In this document: positions 6,289 to 14,886 of the stretch, piece after piece
Numbering within the stretch: the stretch's first letter is position 1
How the letters are laid out: every line of letters starts with the position of its first letter
Assembly: GCA_007279905.1 (NCBI GenBank)
Contig: QYPH01000063.1
Coordinates: 1 to 37,831, forward strand
Reading direction: 5' to 3'
DNA from: Actinomycetota bacterium
GTDB taxonomy: Bacteria; Actinomycetota; Acidimicrobiia; Acidimicrobiales; Ilumatobacteraceae
DNA length: 37,831 bases
Program-made: the position numbers and the translations under genes
The notes under the pieces: model-generated
Seen by the model: the letters and a program-made list of their open reading frames with translations, nothing else
Database searches by the model: none
Told to the model about the DNA's origin: nothing

Positions 6289-9200
6289 TTACGAAGCAGC
6301 AGCGGCAGCGCGCTCGACAATGATTCGCGACGATCCACCTGGCTGCATTGTCACGCCAAGCAAGCAGTCGCCTGCTTCCATTGTGCGCTTTTGGTGACTC
6401 ACGATGAGCAATTGAGCTTCTTGACGAAATTCGTTAATCAGACTCAAGAATCTGTGCAAGTTCACGTCATCCAATGCTGCCTCAACTTCGTCCATTACAT
6501 AAAACGGTGAAGGCCGGCTGCGGAATACGGCAAACAGAAATGCAAGCGCGGTGAGCGAGCGCTCTCCACCCGAAAGCAACGAGAGTTTCTTGACATTCTT
6601 GCCGCTTGGCTTGGCCTCAACTTCGATGCCAGTGTTGAGCAAGTCATCTGGCGAAGTGAGCAACAACTTGCCCTGACCACCGGGAAACAACATTGAAAAG
6701 AGTTTTTCAAAGTTGTCGCGCACGTCGGCATACGCCGAGGCAAAGGTGGACTGAATTTCCATATCAACTTGCTTGATCACTTTGATCAACTCGCGACGAG
6801 TGTTCTTGACATCTTCCAATTGTTCTTCCAAGAACGTGTGACGCTTTTGCAACTCGTCAAACTCTTCAAGTGCGAGCGGGTTGATTGGTCCCATCAGGCG
6901 CAACTCACGCTCAAGCTCTCGCACGCGCGCGATTGGCGAAGTACCCTCTGGCAATTCGGGCTGTTGAGTATCAATAGCGGTTTGTGGTTCAACCGAATGA
7001 TCGCGACGCAATGCCTCAATCGTTGCTTCGAGACGCATGCGCACTTCGGCTTCTTCTACTTCAACACGACGATTGCGCTCACGGCGCTCCTCGAGCAATT
7101 GCTCATTCGAGGTGCGATCCTTGCGAGCTTCGTCCAAGCGCTGCGAAATTGCGCGCACTTCGTCGCTTTGACGACGGCGAATCTCTTGCAACTCGGCCTG
7201 ACGTGCGTCAAGCGTTGCAGAATACTTCTCAACCAATGCGCTCAGTCGCACAAGTGCGCTCAGACCAACTTCAATCTTGTTGCGGCGCTCGGCCGCTGCG
7301 TTCCGTGCCTCAACGTCGGCATTGAGTCGTGCCTCAACATCGCTCAGCCTCGATTGCAAAAATTGGCGGCGCTCATGCAAGCCTGCCGACTTGACCTCGA
7401 GATCGTTGCGCAAGACCGACAACAAACCCTGCAGCTCGGCTTGCACCGAACGCAACGAGTCGTAAGCAAATGAAAGCCTCGCGTTTGTCTCTGTAGCCGT
7501 TGAGCGATGACGCTCGAGCAGTGTGAGTGCCGATGCATGGGCATCGCGCGCCTGAGCCATGCGCGTGCGCGCAGTGACGAGATCGGTTTCTGCGCGACCA
7601 AGTGCTTCTTTGGCGCGCTCGGCACGACGATGTGCTTCTTCGAGCGCCGATGCAGTGACGTTGCTGGTGCCTACGCGCAGACCAGATGATGCAAATCGGT
7701 CGCCGTCGCCGGTAATCACCACCGCTTCAGGATGAGCGAGCGCAGCTTCGACCGCGTCGGCCCACGACTGAACGAACACCACTCGCGACAGCAACACATC
7801 GAGCAAGCGATTGACTTGCGTTTCATGCGCTCCGGACTTTGCTCGCACATGTGATCGCAAGCTTGTGCCGTTATTGATCAACGGCGCACTTGGCACTGTT
7901 GTAATGGCATTGAGCGCAAGTACCGCACCCACCGCACCGGTTTGGCGCAACTCTTGCAGTGCGCGGCGTGCCGCATCAACGTTTTGAGCCACTACAGCCG
8001 ACATTGCGTCGCCGAGTGCAACCTGCACAGCAACACGGCGTTCGGAGTCGATATCGATCATGCCGCTCAATGCGCCAAGTGTTCCCTCAATCTCGCGCAA
8101 TGCTGCAGCACTTGTGCCGTTGGCATCGAGTGTGAGTTGCAAAGACTCTGCTCGCGATGCAGAAGTTGAAGCATCTGATTGAGCTGTCGAAAATAATGAC
8201 ATCGCGCTATCAACACCAGACTCTGCAGCGACACGAGCGGCGTCTGCATCAACCAAACGTTGAGCCAATTCGGTTTCATTGCGCGCATCGGTGGCAACAA
8301 TGTTGCGCAGTCGATCAATGTCTTCATTGAGTCCGCGCACACGTGCCGACAACTCTGCAACTTTTTGCGAAGCAACTTGTGCTTCTTCGAGTGTGCTGCC
8401 CTGATCTGTGGCGCCAGTTGCACTGACGGCTTCAACGGCTGCAATCTGCTCTGCAACTTTGGCTAGGTCGCTACGGAGGTTTGCCGCATCGGCCTCGAGC
8501 GTTGCAATAACACCAGAGTCCATCAGCTGGCCACGGTCGCGCTCGACCGAACGTCGTCGCTCGGCCAATACTGCAAGTAGTCCACGCGCCCGACCGCGCA
8601 GTTGCTCGATGCGCACCAACTCGTCATTGACCCCTGAGTCTCCGCGAGCAGACAACTGCGCTTCTGCAGCCATGACGGCCGTGTCCAATGACGACAATTT
8701 TGCGCGCAATCCGCGCTCGGCTTCCTCGCCTGCCAACTTGTCGTTAGCAAGGTTGGTTAACCGTGCTTTGAAACTCTGCAACTCGCGACCAGCAAGAAAC
8801 ATTTGCAGCGAACGCATCTCGCCAATGAGTGCGCCGTGTCTGCGAGCCGACTCCGCCTGTCGTTCGAGTGGCCGCAAGTTGCGGCGCACTTCGCGCAACA
8901 AGTCTTGGGCGCGCATCAAGTTGGCTTCAGTTCCTTCAAGACGGCGTTCTGCTTTTTCTTTGCGCTTGCGGTGCTTGAGCACGCCGGCTGCTTCTTCAAT
9001 AATTCCGCGTCGATCTTCAGGACGCGCGTTGAGCACGGCGTCAATTTGTCCTTGGCTGACAATCACGTGCTGTTGACGTCCAACACCAGCGTCTGATAAC
9101 AGCTCTTGTACATCGAGCAAACGACACTCAACACCATTGATTGCATATTCACTTTCGCCGCTACGAAAGAGCACACGACTGACGGTCACTTCGGTGAACT

Positions 9201-9480
9201 CAATTGGCAACAAACCAGCCGAGTTGTCGATGGTCAGCATGACTTCTGCACGACCAAGTGCTGGGCGCTTGGAAGTGCCCGCAAAAATAACGTCGTCCAT
9301 CTTTTGGCTGCGCACCGACGACGGTGCCTGGGCGCCAAGCACCCCCGCAATGGCATCAACCACGTTGGACTTGCCCGAACCGTTTGGCCCCACCACTACG
9401 GTGACACCTGGTTCGAGCTCCATCACGGTGGTATCAGCAAAAGACTTGAAGCCTTTGAGAGTCAGCGATTTGAGAAACAC
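6289..9480 (-). CDS. smc: Chromosome segregation ATPase SMC
   Basis: SMC dimerises, binds ScpA/ScpB and condenses and segregates the chromosome. The 1063-residue product has Walker A GPNGSGKSN (31-39), a long coiled coil, a hinge with the typical VQVALGDAMSAVV start, a second coiled coil, and at the C-terminus the ABC signature LSGGERSLTALAFLFA and Walker B FYVMDEVEAALDD. It is about 100 residues shorter than commonly sized bacterial SMCs, the loss apparently falling in the arms. The start is GTG at 9480, which gives the usual (V/M)xLKSLTLKGFKSFA N-terminus. A TACTAT hexamer lies 14 bases upstream in the 54-base gap after mutM and may serve as a promoter. Confidence 0.97.
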   Translation of the reverse strand: MFLKSLTLKGFKSFADTTVMELEPGVTVVVGPNGSGKSNVVDAIAGVLGAQAPSSVRSQKMDDVIFAGTSKRPALGRAEVMLTIDNSAGLLPIEFTEVTVSRVLFRSGESEYAINGVECRLLDVQELLSDAGVGRQQHVIVSQGQIDAVLNARPEDRRGIIEEAAGVLKHRKRKEKAERRLEGTEANLMRAQDLLREVRRNLRPLERQAESARRHGALIGEMRSLQMFLAGRELQSFKARLTNLANDKLAGEEAERGLRAKLSSLDTAVMAAEAQLSARGDSGVNDELVRIEQLRGRARGLLAVLAERRRSVERDRGQLMDSGVIATLEADAANLRSDLAKVAEQIAAVEAVSATGATDQGSTLEEAQVASQKVAELSARVRGLNEDIDRLRNIVATDARNETELAQRLVDADAARVAAESGVDSAMSLFSTAQSDASTSASRAESLQLTLDANGTSAAALREIEGTLGALSGMIDIDSERRVAVQVALGDAMSAVVAQNVDAARRALQELRQTGAVGAVLALNAITTVPSAPLINNGTSLRSHVRAKSGAHETQVNRLLDVLLSRVVFVQSWADAVEAALAHPEAVVITGDGDRFASSGLRVGTSNVTASALEEAHRRAERAKEALGRAETDLVTARTRMAQARDAHASALTLLERHRSTATETNARLSFAYDSLRSVQAELQGLLSVLRNDLEVKSAGLHERRQFLQSRLSDVEARLNADVEARNAAAERRNKIEVGLSALVRLSALVEKYSATLDARQAELQEIRRRQSDEVRAISQRLDEARKDRTSNEQLLEERRERNRRVEVEEAEVRMRLEATIEALRRDHSVEPQTAIDTQQPELPEGTSPIARVRELERELRLMGPINPLALEEFDELQKRHTFLEEQLEDVKNTRRELIKVIKQVDMEIQSTFASAYADVRDNFEKLFSMLFPGGQGKLLLTSPDDLLNTGIEVEAKPSGKNVKKLSLLSGGERSLTALAFLFAVFRSRPSPFYVMDEVEAALDDVNLHRFLSLINEFRQEAQLLIVSHQKRTMEAGDCLLGVTMQPGGSSRIIVERAAAAAS

Positions 9481-9534
9481 GTCAATCGGCGAGAATAGTA
9501 GAAAAATCGGCTTTCAGTAGCATTTTCAGCAATT

Positions 9535-10386
9535 TCAGCGCTGACAGACCGCGCAGTAGCAAGTAGTGCGCCCCGCAACCGTGGTGCGCGAGATTCGAGC
9601 CTTGTTGCATGTCAAGCACAACTCGCCCGCTCGCCCATACACACGATGCTCGTTTTGATAGCTGCCGGTGTCTCCCATCACGTCCACATACTGCGAGTCG
9701 TCCAAGGTGCTGCCACCCGAGGCAACTGCATCACCCAAAATCTGCACAATGGCCGCGTGCAATCGCTCAATTGTTGGCATCGACAATCGCCCCGGCACCC
9801 TGCTCCAGCGCAACCCTGCACGATGCATAATCTCGTCGGCATAAATGTTTCCAATGCCGGCAATCACGCTTTGATTGAGCAGCGTGCCCTTCAAGTTGCC
9901 CCGCTTTCCAGCAAACCTCTGGTGCAATATTTCGGGCGTGAACTCATCGATAAGCGGATCAACTCCGAGCCGAATCAATTCGGGCATCTGTTCGGCTAAA
10001 CGGTCCGGATCAAAGACAACGACTTCGCCAAATGTGCGTGGGTCGACGAACCACAACTCACACGGCGGTTTATTGCCGAGCGCATCGAGATGCAACACAA
10101 CATGTGTGTGCGGCAATCGCTTTGTACCAGACTCAGCAACCAAAACCCTGCCGCTCATGCGCAAGTGAATCATCAACTGTTCGCCAGAGTCGAGTGAGCA
10201 CAACAAATATTTTCCTCGTCGCCCCGCGTGTGTGATCGTGGTTCCCGACAACCCATCGATCAATGCTTCGCGACTCGTGCGCCTGACGGTGCGCTCTCGT
10301 CCCACCTCAACTCGCCCAATGCGACGGCCCACCGCCATTCGCTCTATCCCACGTCGAACTGTTTCGACCTCGGGCAACTCGGGCAT
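9535..10386 (-). CDS. mutM: Formamidopyrimidine-DNA glycosylase (MutM/Fpg)
   Basis: Removes oxidised purines such as 8-oxoguanine from DNA by glycosylase and beta/delta-lyase action. The 283-residue product begins MPELPEVETVRRG, with the catalytic Pro2 and Glu3 after Met removal, contains the conserved HLRMSGR segment, the helix-two-turn-helix region (GIGNIYADEIMHRAGL) and the C-terminal zinc finger (CLTCNKARI... CYCAVCQR, two CxxC pairs). The gene follows rnc by five bases, a common actinobacterial arrangement. Confidence 0.96.
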   Translation of the reverse strand: MPELPEVETVRRGIERMAVGRRIGRVEVGRERTVRRTSREALIDGLSGTTITHAGRRGKYLLCSLDSGEQLMIHLRMSGRVLVAESGTKRLPHTHVVLHLDALGNKPPCELWFVDPRTFGEVVVFDPDRLAEQMPELIRLGVDPLIDEFTPEILHQRFAGKRGNLKGTLLNQSVIAGIGNIYADEIMHRAGLRWSRVPGRLSMPTIERLHAAIVQILGDAVASGGSTLDDSQYVDVMGDTGSYQNEHRVYGRAGELCLTCNKARISRTTVAGRTTCYCAVCQR

Positions 10387-10391
10387 TGTGG

Positions 10392-11111
10392 CTACTTAGT
10401 TTTTTGTGTATTCATGTCATTGTCGTGTTCGCGATGCAATGTGTCGCAGGCAATCTCGGCAGCCAATTGCTCGGCGACTTTCTTTGAGCGCCCCTCGCCA
10501 CTGCCCATCTCACGCTCGCCCACATACACGGTTGCAAAGAAAATCTTTTCGTGATCTGGGCCTTCGGCGGTGACGCGATAGTGCACGTGTTCTTCCAGCA
10601 AACGTGAAGCCAGTTCTTGCAGGCGAGTTTTGGCATCGAGTCTGTCGAGACCACCCATGGCTGTGTCTATTGCATGAGACATCAATTGTGTAACCACGCG
10701 GAGCGTCACATCTGCGCCTGCGTCTAGATACACGGCGCCAATCACGGCTTCGAGTGCGTCCGACAAAATCGAAGTTTTTTCGCGGCCACCCGCAGCATCC
10801 TCGCCGCGTCCCAGTAACAAGTGATCTCCAAGATCAAGATCAGCAGCAATTGCACCGAGCGCGTTGGCATTGACAACACTTTTGCGCAAATCGGTGAGCT
10901 TGCCCTCTTGAAACTCGGCGTGACGTTGATACACGATGTCGGCAACCACCCAGCCGAGCACAGCGTCGCCCAAGAACTCGAGGCGCTCGTTGGACTCGAA
11001 CCCATCGTTTTCAGATGTCCACGAACGATGCCGCATTGCAGTTGCAAGCAATGTTTCGTCGGCAAAGCGATGCCCAATTCGCTCGGCCAACGACTCGAGC
11101 AAGTTGCTCAT
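10392..11111 (-). CDS. rnc: Ribonuclease III
   Basis: Processes double-stranded rRNA precursors and other RNAs. The 239-residue product has the catalytic signature NERLEFLGDAVLGWV (about residues 39-53), the second acidic cluster SDALEAVIGAVYLD, and a C-terminal double-stranded RNA-binding domain (about 155-225, ending in GEGRSKKVAEQLAAE). The ATG at 11111 overlaps the plsX stop in an ATGA arrangement, implying translational coupling; the longer open frame upstream is inside plsX. The usual acpP gene between plsX and rnc is absent here. Confidence 0.96.
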   Translation of the reverse strand: MSNLLESLAERIGHRFADETLLATAMRHRSWTSENDGFESNERLEFLGDAVLGWVVADIVYQRHAEFQEGKLTDLRKSVVNANALGAIAADLDLGDHLLLGRGEDAAGGREKTSILSDALEAVIGAVYLDAGADVTLRVVTQLMSHAIDTAMGGLDRLDAKTRLQELASRLLEEHVHYRVTAEGPDHEKIFFATVYVGEREMGSGEGRSKKVAEQLAAEIACDTLHREHDNDMNTQKTK

Positions 11112-12082
11112 TTTGGTTGCAAAGCCTCGGCAATGAGTCCGACCATGTTGCTCTCCACCATCTCTTGAGCAACTTTGATGCCATTGAGCATGGCGCGCGC
11201 GCCTGATGAGCCGTGCGAGATAATGCACACTCCGTCGACCCCCAGCAAGATCGCTCCGCCCGTCGAGTCTGGGTCGAATATTGAATAGAGATCGAGCAGT
11301 GCCGGCATGATCGCATCGGCATGTTCTTTGTATTGAGGTGCGCCAATGGCCGCAAACAATGCTTTAACAATTGAGCGCATCGAACCCTCGAGGGTTTTCA
11401 GCGCAACATTGCCGGTGAATCCGTCGGTAACCACCACATCCACTGCGTCGGTCATGATGTCGCGACCTTCGACATTGCCGATGAAATTGATGTCACTACA
11501 TGCCTTAAGCAACTCGTACGACTCTTTGCGCAGCGTGTCACCCTTGCCTGGCTCTTCACCAATTGAGAGCAGTCCAACGCGTGGCTTGTCGATTCCAAAT
11601 CGCACTCGTGAATACACCGAGCCCATGATCGCAAACTGTGTCAACCATTCGGCTTCCACTTCGGCATTCGCGCCAGCGTCTAACAGCACCGTGTGAGTGC
11701 TGCCCGGAACAGGAATTGGTGTGGCAATAGCAGGACGCTTGACGCCTTTGATGCGACCCATGCGCAAGAGCGCCGAGGCCATCGTTGCGCCTGTGTTACC
11801 TGCAGAAATCATTGCGCTTGCTTTTCCATCGCGCACCAACTCTGCAGACTGCACAAGAGTGGAGTCTTTTTTGGTACGCACTGAAGATGCTGCATCTTCG
11901 TGCATGTCGATGAATTCGGTCGCAACATGCAGTGGCAAATTGCCAATGTCAAAACGCGTGCCAAGATCGGCTGGACCTACAAGGAGTATTGGAATACCAA
12001 GAGCAGCAGCTTGCTTTGCTCCTTCAAGAATTTCGGCGGGGGCTTTGTCGCCACCCAGCGCATCAACCGCTATGGGCAGCAT
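11108..12082 (-). CDS. plsX: Phosphate acyltransferase PlsX
   Basis: Makes acyl-phosphate from acyl-ACP for the PlsY route to phosphatidic acid. The 324-residue product starts with the typical IAVDALGGDKAPAEILEGA, contains ISAGNTGATMASALLRMGRIKG and VTDGFTGNVALKTLEG, and ends with GVCIISHGSSGARAMLNGI, all usual for the family. It lies 18 bases after rpmF, the widespread rpmF-plsX pairing, and its stop overlaps the start of rnc. Confidence 0.96.
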   Translation of the reverse strand: MLPIAVDALGGDKAPAEILEGAKQAAALGIPILLVGPADLGTRFDIGNLPLHVATEFIDMHEDAASSVRTKKDSTLVQSAELVRDGKASAMISAGNTGATMASALLRMGRIKGVKRPAIATPIPVPGSTHTVLLDAGANAEVEAEWLTQFAIMGSVYSRVRFGIDKPRVGLLSIGEEPGKGDTLRKESYELLKACSDINFIGNVEGRDIMTDAVDVVVTDGFTGNVALKTLEGSMRSIVKALFAAIGAPQYKEHADAIMPALLDLYSIFDPDSTGGAILLGVDGVCIISHGSSGARAMLNGIKVAQEMVESNMVGLIAEALQPK

Positions 12083-12100
12083 AAATTTGCCCGCGATAAA

Positions 12101-12280
12101 TTAAGCGACGTCGACGGCGATGCGACCCTTGTACCAACCGCAGTTTCCACAAACAGTGTGTGGCAACTTTGAAGTTGAACAACGTGGGCACACGCTGCGC
12201 GATGGCGCACCAAGCTTCCAGGCGCCCGCCATGTGGCTGTGGCCCTTCATTTTGGATTTCTTTTTCTTTGGTACAGGCAT
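12101..12280 (-). CDS. rpmF: 50S ribosomal protein L32
   Basis: A 59-residue ORF read on the minus strand starting MPVPKKKKSKMKGHSHMAGA, with zinc-ribbon pairs CPRC and CGNC and the ending WYKGRIAVDVA. The presence of all four cysteines marks the zinc-binding (C+) form of L32, usually tied to zinc-replete growth. It lies between DUF177 and plsX in the usual order. Preceding the ATG at 12280 there is a 66-base gap to the DUF177 stop with no clear promoter. Confidence 0.95.
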   Translation of the reverse strand: MPVPKKKKSKMKGHSHMAGAWKLGAPSRSVCPRCSTSKLPHTVCGNCGWYKGRIAVDVA

Positions 12281-12346
12281 CGCGTGCTCGGCTTTCGGTT
12301 ACTGGACTGGCTTACTGAACGGTGTCTTAGGTTATCGGGTTCTGGG

Positions 12347-12856
12347 CTAGTTCAGTTCTTTGCGCAATTGGTCCAAAATTGCCCATCGTTCGTCAAATCT
12401 CTGGGCTTGGCAACCACACGGGGCACTCTGCAAATCAGCACCACATTGCGGGCACAGGCCAGGGCAATCGGCTTTGCACAATGGTGTATCGGGCAGGCTC
12501 AACAACACTGACTCGCGCACCATCGGAAGCAAATCGAGGCTCTCGCCCTCTATGGGATATGCATCTGGATTGTCGGGCACCCGCTGATACAACTCATCGA
12601 TCGTTGCAATGTTGGCGTATTCGATATCGCGCAGGCACCTGCCACACAACAAGTGTGATTGACCCGTCACCGCGCCATGCACAACGATGCCGCCATTAAT
12701 GCTCTCTAATTGCAACGCAATTTCGATTTCGGTTGCATCGTCTAAACGCTTGTCGGCAAAATCAAAAGTAGAAACCGCAATTGTGATCTCGATGTCCTTG
12801 AGCGTCCCCGCACGCCGCGTCATTTCGATGATGTTGATCAGTAGCGGTGATGCCAC
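12347..12856 (-). CDS. DUF177 (YceD-like) protein
   Basis: A 169-residue protein of the DUF177/YceD family, which lies next to rpmF in many bacteria and is linked to 23S rRNA or L32 metabolism in plants and E. coli. Visible features are the CGRCLRD motif in the middle, an acidic stretch, and the C-terminal cluster CKADCPGLCPQCGADL followed by CGC, likely a zinc site. The start is GTG at 12856, ten bases after the preceding stop, giving the expected PLLINIIEMTRRAGT N-terminal segment. Confidence 0.9.
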   Translation of the reverse strand: MASPLLINIIEMTRRAGTLKDIEITIAVSTFDFADKRLDDATEIEIALQLESINGGIVVHGAVTGQSHLLCGRCLRDIEYANIATIDELYQRVPDNPDAYPIEGESLDLLPMVRESVLLSLPDTPLCKADCPGLCPQCGADLQSAPCGCQAQRFDERWAILDQLRKELN

Positions 12857-12866
12857 GAATTACTAC

Positions 12867-13487
12867 CTAGTACTGGTCGTCGTCTTGATCGAAGAACGTC
12901 GAGTTGCCACTCAACGTGACACCGTTATTTTCATTGTCGGCGTCACTGCGAGTTGGTTCTGGTGCAGCACCAACAATCGACAAACGCTCACGACCTTGCG
13001 AAACTGTGCGCGTCAGGCGATCGAGCAAAATTTCGAAACTGGCAAGACGACGGTCGAGAAAATCTTCTGTCTCGTTCTTGAGTCTGCGCGAGTCGGCATC
13101 TGCGGCCTCGAGCACTTGGCGTGCACGAGTCTCTGCTGCTCGCACAACCTCGGTGCGCTGCACCATGCGCTCGGCCTGCACGCGTGCGGCCTCAACAATC
13201 TCGTCTGCTTCGCGCTGCGTCTTGGTCATGAAGTCTTGACGCTCTTTGAGCATCCAACGTGCTTGTCTAATTTCGTCCGGCAAGCATGCTTGTGCATCTT
13301 GCAGCAAAGCAACTACGTGATCGCGATCAATACGTGGTGTGCTCGACAGCGGCACATTTGGCGCAGAAGCAATCGTGTGAATTACTTCTTCCAAAATCGA
13401 TTCGGTGTCGCCCAACTCAACTGGCACGCTTGCATCAATCTCACCGTCTAAATCTTCGTAACCATCATTTCCATTGTTGCGACTCAT
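12867..13487 (-). CDS. SepIVA/DivIVA-like coiled-coil protein
   Basis: A 206-residue soluble protein with an acidic N-terminus and a long predicted coiled coil (about residues 75-165, EADEIVEAARVQAERMVQ and similar heptads) and a disordered acidic C-terminus (FFDQDDDQY). Composition resembles DivIVA-like or F0-b-like proteins. In mycobacteria the gene next to DUF177 and rnc is sepIVA, a DivIVA-domain septation factor; the same position here makes a septum or cell-pole role plausible, but this is inference from position. The ATG at 13487 follows a good ribosome-binding site (GAGGG) that overlaps the coaD stop. Confidence 0.65.
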   Translation of the reverse strand: MSRNNGNDGYEDLDGEIDASVPVELGDTESILEEVIHTIASAPNVPLSSTPRIDRDHVVALLQDAQACLPDEIRQARWMLKERQDFMTKTQREADEIVEAARVQAERMVQRTEVVRAAETRARQVLEAADADSRRLKNETEDFLDRRLASFEILLDRLTRTVSQGRERLSIVGAAPEPTRSDADNENNGVTLSGNSTFFDQDDDQY

Positions 13488-13497
13488 TAATTTGCCC

Positions 13498-13995
13498 TCA
13501 TTTTTTAGCTCCTGGTTTTTGTTTTGCAATTAGTGCTTTCAGAACGGGCCCAGAGACCATTGGTTTGGCATTCGTACCGCTGTAGTCGGCAAACTGACGA
13601 ATGTAGCGACTGCTGATAAACGCATGCTCTGGCCGCGAAAACAACAATATTGTTTCGATGCCGCTAGCGCCTTGATTGGTTTGTGCCATCTGCTGCTCTA
13701 CTTCAAAGTCACCGCCAGTGCGTGCGCTCTTAATAATGAAGGACGCAGCGATTTTGCTGGCCGCCTCGACAGTGAGCCCGCTATATGTCTCGACACACAC
13801 TTTCGTACCGAGATGGGCTACCGACTGACGTACGAGATCTGCCCGCTCGGCTGGGCTAAACATGCCGCTCGGCTTATCGGGGTTGTGCATCACTCCAATC
13901 ACCAAATCACCAAACAGTGCCACGGCCTGCTCGGCGATGTCGAGGTGACCAAGATGAAACGGGTCAAAGCTCCCAGGGTAAAACGCAACAGCCAT
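13498..13995 (-). CDS. coaD: Phosphopantetheine adenylyltransferase
   Basis: Catalyses the fourth step of CoA synthesis, joining AMP to 4'-phosphopantetheine. The 165-residue product starts MAVAFYPGSFDPFHLGHLDI, with the nucleotidyltransferase HxGH motif, and contains the later FISSRYIRQFA segment in place of the usual ISSxxVRE-type one. The ATG at 13995 is the family start; the frame continuing to 14070 runs into rsmD. It follows rsmD by eight bases, a common pair. Confidence 0.95.
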   Translation of the reverse strand: MAVAFYPGSFDPFHLGHLDIAEQAVALFGDLVIGVMHNPDKPSGMFSPAERADLVRQSVAHLGTKVCVETYSGLTVEAASKIAASFIIKSARTGGDFEVEQQMAQTNQGASGIETILLFSRPEHAFISSRYIRQFADYSGTNAKPMVSGPVLKALIAKQKPGAKK

Positions 13996-14003
13996 ATCGC
14001 TAC

Positions 14004-14555
14004 TTACGCTAACCGCTGCAAGAACGACACGTACGCACGCCCATATCGCTTCACGCGGGTCACTTGCCACCCAGTGATTGCAGGCGATGCGCCATCCACT
14101 GGGCTGATCTCTTCGTTCATATCTCTATCGCTCTCGGCAACTACCAGGTCGCAGGAAACCTCGGCCAGAAATTGGCTCCATTGCGCAAATTCGTACGGAG
14201 GATCGGCCAGAACCAGCGAAGCATTGCGCACGAGGGCAATATTGGTCAGCACATCTCCACGAACAACTGTAGAACGATTGATCAGCCCAAGCGTCTCTAG
14301 ATTTTCGCGCAATACCTCGAGTGCCTCGCGGTCGCGTTCAATAAATGTGCAGTGCTCTGCACCACGCGAAAGGGCCTCAATGCCAAGAGCTCCGCTGCCT
14401 GCATATGCATCGATCACTCGAGCACCAACTACAGCCCCCAAGCTTCCCAACGCATTAAATGTCGCTTCGCGAGCTTTGTCGGTTGTGGGTCGCGTTTTCT
14501 TGCCGAGTGGGGCGTTGATGCGACGCCCCCTCAACTCTCCTGCTACAACTCGCAT
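14004..14555 (-). CDS. rsmD: 16S rRNA (guanine-966-N2)-methyltransferase RsmD
   Basis: The 183-residue product begins MRVVAGELRGRRI and shows RPTTDKAREATFNAL, the SAM-binding DAYAGSGALGIEALSRGA (about residues 49-66), and the catalytic LADPPYEFA. It methylates G966 of 16S rRNA. A TAGCGT hexamer six bases before the ATG suggests a leaderless promoter of its own, in keeping with the break in the cluster caused by the two + strand genes just upstream. Confidence 0.95.
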   Translation of the reverse strand: MRVVAGELRGRRINAPLGKKTRPTTDKAREATFNALGSLGAVVGARVIDAYAGSGALGIEALSRGAEHCTFIERDREALEVLRENLETLGLINRSTVVRGDVLTNIALVRNASLVLADPPYEFAQWSQFLAEVSCDLVVAESDRDMNEEISPVDGASPAITGWQVTRVKRYGRAYVSFLQRLA

Positions 14556-14561
14556 GCCGAC

Positions 14562-14567
14562 ACGCTA
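14562..14567 (-). promoter_or_regulatory. Putative leaderless -10 element of rsmD
   Basis: TAGCGT on the minus strand lies exactly six bases before the rsmD ATG, the same layout as at other starts in this window. No -35 match was recognised. Confidence 0.4.
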
Positions 14568-14587
14568 TTGCCCACCAGCCTAATTAC

Positions 14588-14626
14588 ATGAACTGGATGC
14601 ATGAACTGGTTGAATGAACTGGTGAG
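14588..14626 (+). repeat. Three tandem 13-bp repeats, each carrying ATGAACTGG
   Basis: ATGAACTGG occurs at 14588, 14601 and 14614, each followed by four variable bases (ATGC, TTGA, TGAG), so the period is exactly 13. Because 13 is not a multiple of three, the three ATG codons fall in three different frames; only the middle one opens the 74-codon gene. Seen directly in the sequence. Confidence 0.9.
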
Positions 14627-14825
14627 CGACGACCAAGATGAGTACGAGTCTGGACCAGCCGAGCCGCCAACCGAGTCGATTACGTGTGTTGACTGTGGCG
14701 GTACATGTCACCTCCTCACCCATCCACCAGAAGATGGCTTGTGGATGACCGGAGACGTGGTGGCCTACCGCTGTTCAGATTGTTTAGATCGATGGGATCT
14801 CGTGCTCATGCCGCTCGGCGAATAG
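14601..14825 (+). CDS. Hypothetical CxxC protein, 74 residues
   Basis: The product has an acidic N-terminal third and two cysteine pairs, CVDC (29, 32) and CSDC (58, 61), suggesting a zinc ribbon; I do not recognise a named family. The ATG at 14601 is the middle copy of a 13-bp triplicated sequence, so initiation may be affected by the two out-of-frame ATGs. A TAATTA hexamer at 14581-14586 could be a -10 element, giving a very short leader. The gene is transcribed against the surrounding conserved cluster and is followed by the tetR-family gene 61 bases later. Confidence 0.65.
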   Translation: MNWLNELVSDDQDEYESGPAEPPTESITCVDCGGTCHLLTHPPEDGLWMTGDVVAYRCSDCLDRWDLVLMPLGE

Positions 14826-14874
14826 CCGCAAAAACTTTTACAAAGAGTACGTGGCTATCTATCTGTGGACGCTC

Positions 14875-14880
14875 TATCAT
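14875..14880 (+). promoter_or_regulatory. Putative leaderless -10 element of the tetR-family gene
   Basis: TATCAT sits exactly six bases before the ATG at 14887. No -35 or operator palindrome could be assigned with confidence. Confidence 0.45.
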
Positions 14881-14886
14881 TGTTAT

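Noticed and set aside
13624-14583. A 319-codon plus-strand open frame across coaD and rsmD
   Set aside because: Both minus-strand genes show full family motifs; the antisense frame has no motif and spans two genes and their junction.
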